A DNA stretch of 64,000 nt, from contig CM061142.1 of assembly GCA_030789695.1 (NCBI GenBank), forward strand, positions 45,121,375 through 45,185,374, in the 5' to 3' direction. The notes under the pieces are model-generated. The model saw only the letters and a program-made list of their open reading frames with translations, was not told the origin of the DNA and did no database searches. A program made the translations under genes and the position numbers. Of the stretch, positions 23,821 through 34,370 are shown piece after piece (positions within the stretch are counted from its first letter, which is position 1; each line of letters opens with the position of its first letter). This stretch comes from Scilla litardierei. Taxonomy: Eukaryota; Streptophyta; Magnoliopsida; Asparagales; Asparagaceae.

Positions 23821-24165
23821 CACTACTACAAAAAAACACTTGCATAACGCTTTTTTTTTACACTTGGATAGCGCTTTTAAGAGCTATCCAAGCTACCGCT
23901 ATGGTAGCTTGGATAGCGCTTTTATAAGCGCTATCGTAGTGGTTTACTAAGATAGCGCTTATAAAAGCGTTATCCAAGCTACCGCTATGGTAGCTTGGAT
24001 AGCGCTTTTTAAGCGCTATCTAAGTGGTTTACTAAGATACTTTCTAATGTTTGGACTGGCCGTGGCTAATACGCAATAGCCACAGATTGGCCGTGGCTAA
24101 TACGCATTATCCACGGCTAGTCCGTGGCTAATCCGCATTAGCCACAGACTGGCCGTGGCTAATGT
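23821..24165. repeat. CACTA left subterminal repeats
   Basis: Inverted and direct copies of GGATAGCGCTTTT/AAGCGCTATCC fill 23,868-24,020. A second motif, CCGTGGCTAAT with complement ATTAGCCACAG, recurs at 24,058-24,160. The first is the usual transposase-binding type of array; the second is a distinct family and may mark an older inner terminus. Confidence 0.8.
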
Positions 24166-24360
24166 TTAAATTTTTTAAATAAAAACAGAAAATCTTTAAT
24201 GCCAGCTCTTCAGCTTAAAACTTTCGTAAAGTTTCTTACCATCATTATCCGTTGATAAAGATTATAAATGTATCAACTTAAAACATTTCAACACCAGAAT
24301 TGTTGTTTATGTAGACATTGAAAATTATAAAGTTGGGCTTCTCTGACACAAAGTTGCAGA

Positions 24361-24540
24361 AGTGAAGGCGAACCAAGTAGTCGAATTTTGGATCCACATC
24401 AAACATCCAAGAAACATTGAAAGAGTGCATGTGCTCACGCAGATGACAATAGTGAAGGCGAACCAAGTAGTCGAATTTTGGATCCACATCAAACATCCAA
24501 GAAACATTGAAAGAGTGCATGTGCTCACGCAGATGACAAT
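24361..24540. repeat. Perfect 90-bp tandem duplication
   Basis: 24,361-24,450 and 24,451-24,540 are identical. The unit is 30 codons long and lies inside a minus-strand open frame (about 24,278-24,610), so the duplication keeps that frame. The encoded peptide (with HLREHMHSFNVSWMFDVDP) is not recognised. Confidence 0.9.
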
Positions 24541-26175
24541 AGCTTGCAAGCAGCAAGCTCCAACTGAGAATAACACCATGAATTTTTATCATAAGAGGAA
24601 CAATTTGCAAACATTGTCATACATGTCTAGTTTCGATGAACAAAACACAACGGACACCAGACTCCCAACCGGCATGTTAAAATTCTGATGTCTTGGTGGA
24701 TTTAGTGGATTTTGATTGATGCGTTTCCATCCACGGCTCCTCTTCAACCGTCCTAAACATTGAACAACAAACAATAGAGATATGTTGATGTGATATTGTC
24801 CTTGCAGTACCGAAATTGATATAACCAGACCTAAAATAGTGGGTGTTCAGAAGTAGATGAATCAAAGGGAAATGTAAATTGAAGAAGAGAGGTTTAAAAA
24901 CTCAAAAAGTCTTGCATTCCTTCCTGCCTCAGTCAAATCGATTGATGCGTTTCCTTCGAATCGATAATTTTCTTCTCTTGTTCTGATGGTTAATAGATTA
25001 TAAATTCTTCAGCCTCAGTCAAATGAGAGGATTCCTTCCGGCCGCATTCTCACCTACATTCATCAACAAGAAAAAGAACATTACAGCCTTTTTCACAAAC
25101 AAACTATAAACAGAGGACAGATTAGATAAATATAAAAATCCAACTCAATCTATTCAATATCACCACGAAGAAATTATACTTGAAACTAAATTTCAGATAC
25201 TAAAAGCCCAAAAAAATTCAGAAAACAAGCTGAACTGAGACGCCCATGTGATAATTGCTCCAGTTCTCAGAGGATAATGGCTACATGTGTCGAAGATTGT
25301 GAGAAAGTTCAAACAAATAGAAAGATATAATCTTTCATAAACAAAACAATATGGAATTTGTTTATAATGAAAGTCAAACATCACAAGCTATAGTGCAGGA
25401 ACATGGAATGCAGCTCAATAGAAAGAAAGATGCAAGTTAATAAGGTTAATTCTGAAAACTTCCTTTGATCCAAATATGATAAACTTCAGAAATACAAGTA
25501 TGTTCAGAAATTAAAAATGTCATCATAAAATGTCATCGACAAAATCATGCACCTAAAATGAGTGCTTTTTGCTCAATTAAGCTCCTCTTGGTAGGCGTGT
25601 GGCAGGCGGTAATGTTATCAACCTACATCAACCTTCTAAATAACAAGCCAAACTGCAACATTTAATTCACATGTTTGGGCTTTTCCTCAAGCCTGATACA
25701 TTTTTTATGGCTAAAGAACACATGCTTCGTCTAATATATGAACAAGTGTGTTCTTTAGCTATTTCCTACATGTTTGCATGGATGATGTACTAATGCATGC
25801 GTACCTCTACTATTATAAAGGGGAAAAGGGTTTGTACCCCAGAGTCCCTCTGTAACCGGACTATTTTTACTTGGTTTTATATTTGGGTGAGTCCCACAAC
25901 AGTTTCCGAAAATTCGATGTGAAAATATGACAACACTAGAATAAGTACAATTTCCAGATATCAATATTTATTGTTTGTTTGTAGTGAAAAGAGGCCTAAA
26001 ATTGAAAGTTTGGAAATGTTCTTCTGGGGCTCTGGAGTTTTCTCTTTTATCATATAAAGGTGTCTCTACAAATTATGATACACATATGTTCATGCATGAT
26101 CAACATAGTTGATCAGAATGCCAAAGCATGATGTGAACCATCCAGATATGTCTGCTATCACTTATTTAATATGAA

Positions 26176-26490
26176 GTGCGTGCCAAAAACATCTACGTGA
26201 ATCCAGTAATTTTAATTTTCAAATTTTCCAGTCTTGTTCCTTTTGTAAAAGATGTTTTACTTCTCCAACCACTAGTCACATCAAATGAAAGTCCGGAAGA
26301 ATATAATCTTATCTATGCTTCATGGTCTGTAGATCATGATATGTGCCTCAGCCTGCAGGATATTCATTCGCATGCAGAAATGGCAAACTTGCTTACGTGC
26401 AAGGCAATAAAAACAGAATGGAAACTGTTGTTAGAACAAGGAGCCTACTCAGGTGTCTATCATAGGATAGCCTTAAATATTCCGCAATAA
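26176..26490 (+). other. Unrecognised open frame inside CACTA
   Basis: About 100 codons with ordinary amino-acid composition (for example ASWSVDHDMCLSLQDIHSHA) on the plus strand, opposite to the captured exons. There is no domain match that I recognise. It could be another captured exon or chance. Confidence 0.25.
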
Positions 26491-26838
26491 AGTTCAACAC
26501 ATCTAATTTCAACAAGACACTTCCTAGAATGAATTAATTAGATGTAAAAAAAGCTCAGCTACAAGCAGAGAGCAAATACTTGAATAAAGGTATGGTTCTT
26601 GTTATGCTGAAGTTATGACTAATGAGCACACTGTAAATATATTCCAATCATGTTTATCTAGAAAACTTTAACACACATATGATGGATTTCAATGAAAGAT
26701 ATAAATTAGCCAAAAATGTTCAAATCATCTAATACATTACAATCTAAAATTCCACAAAAATATCATGTTTTGATGAAATCGCAAGTGTTTATTGCAAATA
26801 AAGGAGATCAGACCAGAGCTTTTTAAAATTTAACCATA

Positions 26839-29363
26839 TTATAAAGATGGAGTAAAAGAATAATGCTCTGAATACTCACGATCCGTGGTAAAACCATCAC
26901 ATAAAGACATAAATTCAGTTTCCATGTTAGTCATGGCTTCATGGTCTGTAGTTCGGCGCTGCCCTAAGAAACTATCCACCTCGTCAATAAAAATAATAGC
27001 AGGCTGAAGCTTATATGCTAGAGTGAACACCGCAGCCACTGCACCATTCAAGAGAGGAACATTGAGCAAAGTATGGTAGACAAATCAGATAAAAGTGAAA
27101 TTTATCAGGAAACAAACATAAAATGTAAACAAATATAAGTTCAAGATCATAGCAGCATCCATAAGGATGGAAACATGCACGACGATTCCCCCCATACTAT
27201 GAAGAGCATAATGGAAAGAATTTTAATTCCCTACACAACCATCAGAAACGATACCAAAATGTCTTTTACTTACCAAGATTTTGAGCATCTCCAAAACATT
27301 TACTCATCAAATTAGATACCCTTACATTAATAAAAACAGCTCCAGATTCTCTAGCTATGGCCTTTGCCAGCATTGTTTTTCCAGTCCCTGGAGGCCCATA
27401 TAACAGAACTCCCTTTTGTGGACTAAGAAGCTTTCCATGTGAAAATAACTCAGGTCGCCTCAGTGGAAGAATAACCAATTCATATAATGCTTGCTTTACT
27501 TCATCGAGACCTCCGATAGAGTCAAACTCAACATTAATATGGTCAGGATTTATAACATCACATGCTATTACATCCTGTAATATGATAATATAAAAATGTC
27601 AACAACAAGAAATACAAACAACAAGGAGTGCTAACATACACACATCAAATCATAAAGATAACAATATTCTCATATAACAATATAACATGCTGGCCTTAAA
27701 AATATTGTGACAAGCTGCAATATAAATTATGTACAGCAGGAATAAGAACCATTCTAGGAAACAACTTCATAATTTTATTTCTTAGGTACCACCAAAACAA
27801 AAACAAAGTTGATAATTTTGGGTATTCAATTCAATAATTCAATAATGCCTAAATTCGGTTCATTACATACCTTCAACATGAGTGTCGCCATGGACGAATT
27901 CTCCTTCCACCAATACCTTCAACATGAGTGTCGTTCATGGGTTTATACTTGGAAAAAACTGCCTTAGAAAGTAACTGCTATATTTACATGACCATGGAAC
28001 TTCAAATATAACGACAATGTAAATAATTCCTGCATTTTCATAAATAGCATACCTTTGGGGAAAATTCTTCAGAGAGATAGACAGTGCTTGAATTTAGTTC
28101 AGATAATGCAAATGGAGGCTGCAGCTCTGTGTGCAAGTACCTTAGACCACGAGCAATGCCCAGTGCAATTCTCATGCGTCTAAGCCAGGATAACTGGCAT
28201 CCCCCGCCGTCTACAATAAGAAGTTGGAGTTACATCCTTCACATTCCAAAGATATCAACTATGAAGGTACCAATCAGAAGGAACAAAAATGAAAATCTTC
28301 CATATAGATCTGATATGAGTAAGAGTATTGAATTCAGGTCTTACTCTTTTTCCATATAGATCTGATGAAAAACAAATACCAAGAAAAGAAACAAATTGAG
28401 ACATCATATTATAAACAAGAGTATTGAATTCAAAAGCAAGACCCTTTAAAAAGAATAAATGATCACCACAACAATATCATAAACTTAGGCTGATCTGCAA
28501 CTGAACTCAAAGATGAGAGGGATAAATAAGCTCAAAGAAATTAGATCAATATAACATATGGTCTCCAAATTCAGGCAAGGGCTTACTCAACCAAGGTCGC
28601 TCTGTTCCCATAAATTGATTCACCATCAAAGGAGAGAATACGCCAAACTCAGGTGGAACTGAACTCCTGACATCTGCATAAACAAATACGGATATGATAT
28701 GAAACTATGTTGAAAAAAGAAAATAAAGTAAAAAAAGAAATCCATAAAACGCATAGGCAAGCCAACATTTTAAGTTATGAATGATCAGAAAGCCCTGCAG
28801 CTACCATGATGGTGTAATATTAACCAGAAAGTAAACACTCATAAAATCATTCTTCAATGAAAAGCACAATTCTCTCATGCCACTTTACATCACACATTGC
28901 TTATTTTAGCAACATAGCATACTCAAGCCACGAATTGAGTGCAAGGATTTCATAGCCAAATTAAAATCTGCTCATCGAGTTGTGACTTCATGATTGTGTA
29001 TAGGTTCACAAATTCACTCTTGTGGATACATATGCATACGCAAAGAACTAATCTCAACCAAGTTAACACATGATAACTGACTAATTCTAGATTAGGCCTA
29101 ATTCAACCCCAAGGCAGCAGGAAAGGAAAATAAAGAGCGAATTACCAGACGCCATTAGAACCGTGGATCGCTGCATGGTGAAGATTGTTAACTGGCAGTA
29201 TCTTGAACCGAGAGAGAAGACCCACATGATCCGATAACGAGCTCTTGAACCGAACAATGGCTGACCTCTCGACGATTCTAGGGCTTTGGGCGGCGGCGGA
29301 GAGAACTGAGAGGAGAAAGACGAGGGTTTTGGCAAGAAGAACCCTCGGCGACCGGCAGAGCAT
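26839..29363 (-). CDS. Chimeric five-exon ORF in CACTA: presequence-like, kinase and AAA pieces
   Basis: Minus-strand exons: 29,363-29,146; 28,666-28,587; 28,210-28,053; 27,574-27,274; 27,038 onward. All have GT-AG junctions and the frame stays open across all four joins (2, 1, 0 and 1 leftover bases). Exons 1-2: ATG, then an Arg-, Ser- and Leu-rich N-terminus like a mitochondrial presequence; protein not recognised. Exon 3: LSWLRRMRIALGIARGLRYL, the helix before the catalytic loop of an LRR-receptor-like kinase. Exons 4-5: ATAD1/MSP1-like AAA ATPase with FDSIGGL, Walker A GPPGTGKT and Walker B IIFIDEVD, lacking sensor and Arg-finger parts. If exon 5 is not spliced (donor GTGAGT at 26,879), a stop follows at 26,839-26,841 and the product is about 318 aa. 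Most likely pieces of two or three host genes captured by the transposon; expression is unknown. Confidence 0.75.
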
Positions 29364-29754
29364 TGTTCGGTGAAAACACTAACCCTGACTTATGCTCGTC
29401 TGATGCCCGAAACCCTAACCCTAGAATTTGAGAGGAACTAAAAGGGTGAGTGGCTGAAACACAAATTGCAGATGTGTGAGGGGTGTTTCAAGCTTCTCCC
29501 CTTTCGAGTAGCGACCGAAAAGCCGTTGATGAAGTAGAACGGAGACGCCGCTGATCGGAGACGCCCGGATCGATCGAACTGGACGAGGTCGGAGATGCCG
29601 CTGATCAGAGACGCCGCTGTGAGGAGGGGGAGGTCGAAGATAGCTGCGAGGAGGAAGAGGCGTGAGACGAGAGTTGGGAGGAGGGGAGGCCTGAGAGTTG
29701 GGAAATTAAGTCAGGGCTTAGAATATACGAGGGGGAATCGGGAAGGTTATTTTT

Positions 29755-30016
29755 GTTAAGCGCTATCTAAGACATATATTTTTTTAATAAATGTGCTTAC
29801 GTAACGGTTAGTACCATAACGCTATAAAAAAGCGCTATGTAAAGTATTACTTGGATAGCGTTTTAACAAAAAGCGCTATCTAAGTGATTTTTATCTTAAT
29901 TTTGATTTATTTTTATTTTCTAAAAGTACAGAAACGCTATACAAGAGTCCACTTAGATAGCGCTTTTTAAAAGCGTTATCTAAGTGGCGTTAGCCAAGCC
30001 CAAATCTATAGTAGTG
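29755..30016. repeat. CACTA right subterminal repeats
   Basis: Copies of AGCGCTATCTAAG and GGATAGCG(C/T)TTTT in both orientations, the same word as at the left end, leading to the TAGTAGTG terminus. Confidence 0.85.
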
Positions 30017-30969
30017 CCAAGTCGTGCTCCAACTCCCCTTTATAAGCCCACTCAAAACCCAACCGGTTCGGGTCCAAAACACACTCAAATCTGCTAAAAC
30101 AGGCCCACTCGATCAGGTGGAAGTTCACCCGATCGGGTGGACAGAAACAGAGACTCAAAAATGCAGAAAATGATCTCACCCGGTCGGGTGAAGTTCAATT
30201 CCAGACAGCACCCAATTTCAGCACATAGCTGCGCTCAGAAAATTCCAGAAAAAATGTAGAAAAATCGGATTTGGGCATGCGACCTATCGTTGGAAAGATA
30301 ATGACGATGCCGTCGCTAGAAAAATAAGAGATCACCCAAAACCATTCTGGAATGATAGCAGATCTTCAATGAGTGCATCAGCAGCGCGCGAAAGTGGAAG
30401 AAAAGGCCACCCGATCGGTTGAAACATCAACCGATCGGGTGAGCTGCTTGTTGCTTTGGCCATCGGGCTTCGGGAGCTTCAACCGGTCACTGAGGAGAGC
30501 GGATGGAGCCGTCGGTTCGATATTTGAGGCGATGCGGCTACAGATGAACCGATCGGGTGAGATGTCACCCGATCGGTTGGAATTCAGCTCCAAATTCCCG
30601 AGAACTCAGCTGTGTTCAACCGGTCGGCGAACCGGTCAGTTGATCTTCACTTCGCTTCAGCTTCCGTCTGGGTCGGACTCGCGTGCATCACCCGATCGGT
30701 TGGCTGTGTCCAACCGATCGGGTGGGGGCTGAAAGATGGCAATCTTGGTCGTTTGACCCCCTGGATCGCGCGTGACTCCTCCCGTTGCTCCGGGGGCTCA
30801 TGATATCTTCATTATATGTCCTAAATGCTGGAAATCTTCTGCATTCACACAAAAGACAAAGAAGTGAAATAAAACTAGAAATCACAAGAAAACGGGTACG
30901 GAACGACATAAAACAGTGGAAAATCACAAAGAAGACGTGCGTGAATATATGAAATATAAATGCACGTCA

Positions 30970-32790
30970 AAATCCCCCAAGCTAAACCCTTCCTCGTCCT
31001 CGAGGAAGACGAGTGAGAGTAGGAGCTTGAAGGGAAAAATAGAAAGAGAGAGAGAGAAAGAGAAATCAAAATCCTAAATCGCCTGTCAGAACCAACAAAA
31101 TCAAATACGCCACACTAAGCAAGCATACGACAAAACACAACACTAAACCAAGGAATGTGAGTCCAAACAAGTATCGTGGGCCCACGCAGTGAAGCGCGAG
31201 TGAGTGTGGTCGTGTGCTAGTAGACGGTGTCACTATCTACATCGTGCAATAAAGCTCCATATACCCATACCCAAAGAAAGACCCAAATATCGATTCAATT
31301 TGAAATTGCGGTGAATATTAGCTCAAGCATGCATGAGAAGAGTATAAGAATAGAAGCGTATCATGCATCGGGGATTCCACAGCTAGGGACAAGGAAATCA
31401 CCACACTATAGCCTAGATAATCACTAGAAGGTCCCTATGCCAAGTGTTTTTGAAAACCATGGAGGTTGAGAGGGTGTGGAGTAGAACACTCGGTGCAAAT
31501 TCTCGCCTTCCCTTTATTCACGGTAGATAGGAAAAATATTCACACGGGAAATTTTTGGGTTTTTGGGTATTTGTATTTTTTTTGGATTTTTGGCTATACA
31601 TATTTTTTTTCTCTTTTCTTTTCTTTTTTGGGTTTTTCTTTTCTCTCTTTTTTTGGATTTTTGGATATTGGGATATATACATGTGTACTCTCCCAAGTGG
31701 GAGAACAGTACACGACGAGGGGATTGGCACCAAGTAAAACAAAAAAGAAATCGGAATCTAAACACTTGGGCAAAGGAAATATTTCTCGCAAGTTAGAACA
31801 TGGGCTAAATGAATTATCCTAGTCCTTGTTTGTGGAATCCCGACACATGAGAATTGAAACATACGATATAAACATATAACATGCATATAGAAGCAGACAG
31901 TAGAAGCAAATACCTCATATTCAAATCGAAGCATGATAATCTAGGGGTCAACCAAGGATATGTATATAAATCAACATCACAAAGTAGAAGCACACAATAA
32001 GCTAGTCACGACACACGACTCTCATAGAAGCATAGTGAACCCACGAAGCATGAAATGCAATAGGACTCGGCTTCCTAGGGTGAGTGAATGTGATCATCGT
32101 AGCTATGCTAAGTGTGTGTGTGTGTGTGTTTTTTTTTTTTCAGTGGCAATTCATCATATGGGGTCATCTCTAGGAGAGAGAGAACGAAAGATGAGAAGAA
32201 AAAGAAAACCACGATGGAAAACGACTCAAAAACAAAGAAAAACGACACAAATGACGCACGAAGTGCGACTCCCCCCAAGCTGAAACTTGCATTGCCCTCA
32301 ATGCAATAATAGTTTATACGGGAGGGCAAAGAAAATGGGGGGAGGGTGCGCACCGACACAAAAAGTGAAAAACATGAAAAACACATGAACGAAACTAAAA
32401 AATAAAGAAAAAGAAACACTCAAATAAAAGATATAAAACACGACGAAAGAACACATAGACACAGACACACAACAACGACACTCGAAAACATGCACACAAA
32501 TCGATTCCCCCCAAGCTGAACATGACAATGCTAGCAAAATGATATGATCAATGTGATGCAGAAATACGCAAGGGGAAGATCGGAAAAGAAAAGAAAGAAA
32601 TCAAAATGCAGAAGAGATGGTGTGCTCATTCTCCTCGGAAGAGGATGTGGGGTGTGGGCGGTAGAAGCGATAGAAGGGCACGACATGATGGGTTATTATG
32701 ATGCAAAAGCAAATCCTAGATACGCTCCCCTCGCTAATGAGAGGAGACGAGATTATTCAAATCTAAACTAGAAAGCTGTAAATTTTTACA
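30970..32790 (-). other. 3' non-coding part of the reversed element with PPT
   Basis: Starts beside the LTR with the polypurine tract (minus strand AGCTTGGGGGATTT, 30,970-30,983) next to a CTTCCTCGAGGA word also found at the Athila 3' end. Two more PPT-like AGCTTGGGGGGA words lie at 32,270-32,281 and 32,506-32,517 (minus strand). A (GT)n/T run is at 32,112-32,141. No gene is seen. Confidence 0.75.
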
Positions 32791-33156
32791 CTACTGGATT
32801 AGGATACACCTGAGCATAGGCGGATCTAAGATCTGAAGTGGGGCAGGTAGCTGCTCTAACTGCTCCTTCTGTGGCTCCGCCAGTAGTGTTGTGCCACGTG
32901 TGCCAATGGACCCAAGCAATGCACCTCCAAGCATTCCTCGTAGGTGTCCACCTGTGACCTGCAAAGGACGAGGTGCATTAGTCCATGGCAAGAAATTATT
33001 TCCCAAAATAAATGTATCCCAGAGATAATCGTCAACATAAGATGGAAAAATAATAAAAGGGTGACGAATACTCCCTGAGAATGGGTCGCTATCCTCTGTA
33101 CTAGTGACGACCAAATCCTTGTTGTCCATGAGAAGTGGCTCTCCAGGTGGTAACAC
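32791..33156 (-). CDS. Second small ORF of the reversed element (121 codons)
   Basis: An open frame downstream of the zinc-knuckle ORF, preceded by a splice-acceptor-like TCTCTCACAG at about 33,194-33,203. It may be a second exon of the same transcript. No domain is recognised. Confidence 0.3.
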   Translation of the reverse strand: MLPPGEPLLMDNKDLVVTSTEDSDPFSGSIRHPFIIFPSYVDDYLWDTFILGNNFLPWTNAPRPLQVTGGHLRGMLGGALLGSIGTRGTTLLAEPQKEQLEQLPAPLQILDPPMLRCILIQ

Positions 33157-33227
33157 ACCGCAGCATACCTCAAGGGAAGTAGATCCTGTGTCCTGTGAGA
33201 GATATGGTGTGTCAAATATATATGAGT

Positions 33228-34124
33228 CTAAAGAATAGGAACTGAAAAGCGAGACTCAAAAGTGGAGTGAGAGTGAGTATGAAAATCTCCCTGAATAGGG
33301 GCAATATGCTCAAGTAGATGCTCAGCCGCAGAAGAAGTGGAGAGCGACGGTAAAGGTAGATGTGACTCCGGCTCCATGGAGTGGACCATCGTATCCAAGC
33401 CCTCATGCATATCCTCCTCGACGATATGCTCATGCTCCACCATCTGCCCGATGTCCTGAATGACATCCTCGTGGTTGACCACAGACCAAGGAAGAAGCAG
33501 CAACAGAGATGACAGTGGAGGTGGATGTGGAGCGGACCACTCGTATGTTGTCGTGGTGTCCGTGTTCTCACACACATCCTCCTCGCCAGTATGCATAAGC
33601 TCTCTGGTCTCCTCGGTGCCCTCGTAGGACTCATGTGGGGTATCCAAATCAAGATGAGAAGTCTCTCCCACAAATCCTAGAGACATCTCCCCATCCTCAC
33701 TATCACCATCAAAAAATGCTTCGTCATCCAAGTGGTAGTGTTGGAAAAATAGGGTATCGGCATAAGATTTGTCTATGGGGGCCGATGAGATGGTGGTCTC
33801 AACCATGAAAGTGGGTATATCCTCTCCTTCATCCCCTCTTCTTGGTGTATGCTCGGTGATTGGTACCATCAAGTTTTGTAATATTTGGCCTTGGTTAAAC
33901 ATGGCACTTTCAAGGAGAGACACGAGGCTTGATTCTTCTTGTGTTTGTGGAGGGGTACAAGGTTGAGGAAATGGATGGGAGGTGTTTGGGATAAGGTTGT
34001 GGGAAAATGTTTGGCCTTGGGGTAGGGGGAGGCTCTCAAGCGTAAATGGGCAATCATAATACATGTGCCCCGCCATCCCACAAGTCTCACAAACCACAAA
34101 TGAATAGGGATCATAGCCTCCCAT
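33228..34124 (-). CDS. Zinc-knuckle gag-like ORF of the reversed element (298 aa)
   Basis: Starts with ATG at 34,124. Near the N-terminus is CETCGMAGHMYYDC, a CX2CX4HX4C zinc knuckle typical of gag nucleocapsid. The rest is acidic and rich in Glu, Asp, Ser, His and Pro, with no recognisable domain. It lies about 220 bp downstream of the primer site. A full capsid domain is not evident, so this is either a reduced gag or a family-specific protein. Whether it is functional cannot be judged. Confidence 0.6.
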   Translation of the reverse strand: MGGYDPYSFVVCETCGMAGHMYYDCPFTLESLPLPQGQTFSHNLIPNTSHPFPQPCTPPQTQEESSLVSLLESAMFNQGQILQNLMVPITEHTPRRGDEGEDIPTFMVETTISSAPIDKSYADTLFFQHYHLDDEAFFDGDSEDGEMSLGFVGETSHLDLDTPHESYEGTEETRELMHTGEEDVCENTDTTTTYEWSAPHPPPLSSLLLLLPWSVVNHEDVIQDIGQMVEHEHIVEEDMHEGLDTMVHSMEPESHLPLPSLSTSSAAEHLLEHIAPIQGDFHTHSHSTFESRFSVPIL

Positions 34125-34346
34125 CTGAGCATCGAAATCTGATCTCCATATGGCAATATCAAAGATACCTGGACAATAAAAATAAGAAAACTAGAGAGGG
34201 GCGTCAATAGCACAAGAGAATAACAAAAAGATAATATAATGGTGGGGAAAAAATTTCTTTGTTATTGTATATTTTTTTAAATTTTTTTTTGGGTTTTTAT
34301 GCGTAGTCTAACGAACCCAAGCTAAGCAAATATCAAACCGAACACC

Positions 34347-34364
34347 TCCCCGGCAACGGCGCCA
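34347..34364 (-). promoter_or_regulatory. tRNA-Asp primer-binding site
   Basis: The minus strand reads TGGCGCCGTTGCCGGGGA, an exact complement of the 3' end of plant tRNA-Asp(GTC) including CCA, 6 nt from the LTR end. This fixes the element's direction. Confidence 0.92.
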
Positions 34365-34370
34365 AAAACT

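Larger units (their letters stand above)
23821..30016. mobile_element. CACTA transposon carrying host-gene fragments (Pack-CACTA)
   Basis: 6,196 bp beginning CACTACTACAAAAA and ending ATAGTAGTG (inverted CACTACTA termini), with a 3-bp TSD CCA (23,818-23,820 and 30,017-30,019), as expected for En/Spm-type elements. Subterminal arrays of GGATAGCGCTT/AAGCGCTATCC words occur at both ends. The unoccupied target survives in the sister LTR at 35,418-35,425. No transposase (TNPD/TNPA-like) sequence was recognised, so it is non-autonomous. The middle contains exon-like fragments on the minus strand. Other internal DNA (24,611-26,175, 26,491-26,838, 29,364-29,754) has no recognised gene. Confidence 0.93.
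22771..30969 (-). repeat. 3' LTR of the reversed element, interrupted by CACTA
   Basis: Composed of 22,771-23,820 and 30,020-30,969 (about 2,000 bp without the CACTA and one copy of its TSD). It matches 34,371-36,394 closely. It contains CACCCGATCGGGTG-type palindromes (30,105-30,725) and, on the minus strand, a TATAAA box at 30,039-30,044. It has lost one palindrome unit (about 20 bp) near 30,190 relative to the other LTR. Confidence 0.92.

Noticed and set aside
26839..29363. An ordinary host AAA ATPase gene
   Set aside because: It lies wholly between CACTA termini, lacks the second half of the AAA domain, and includes a receptor-kinase exon that does not belong to that family.
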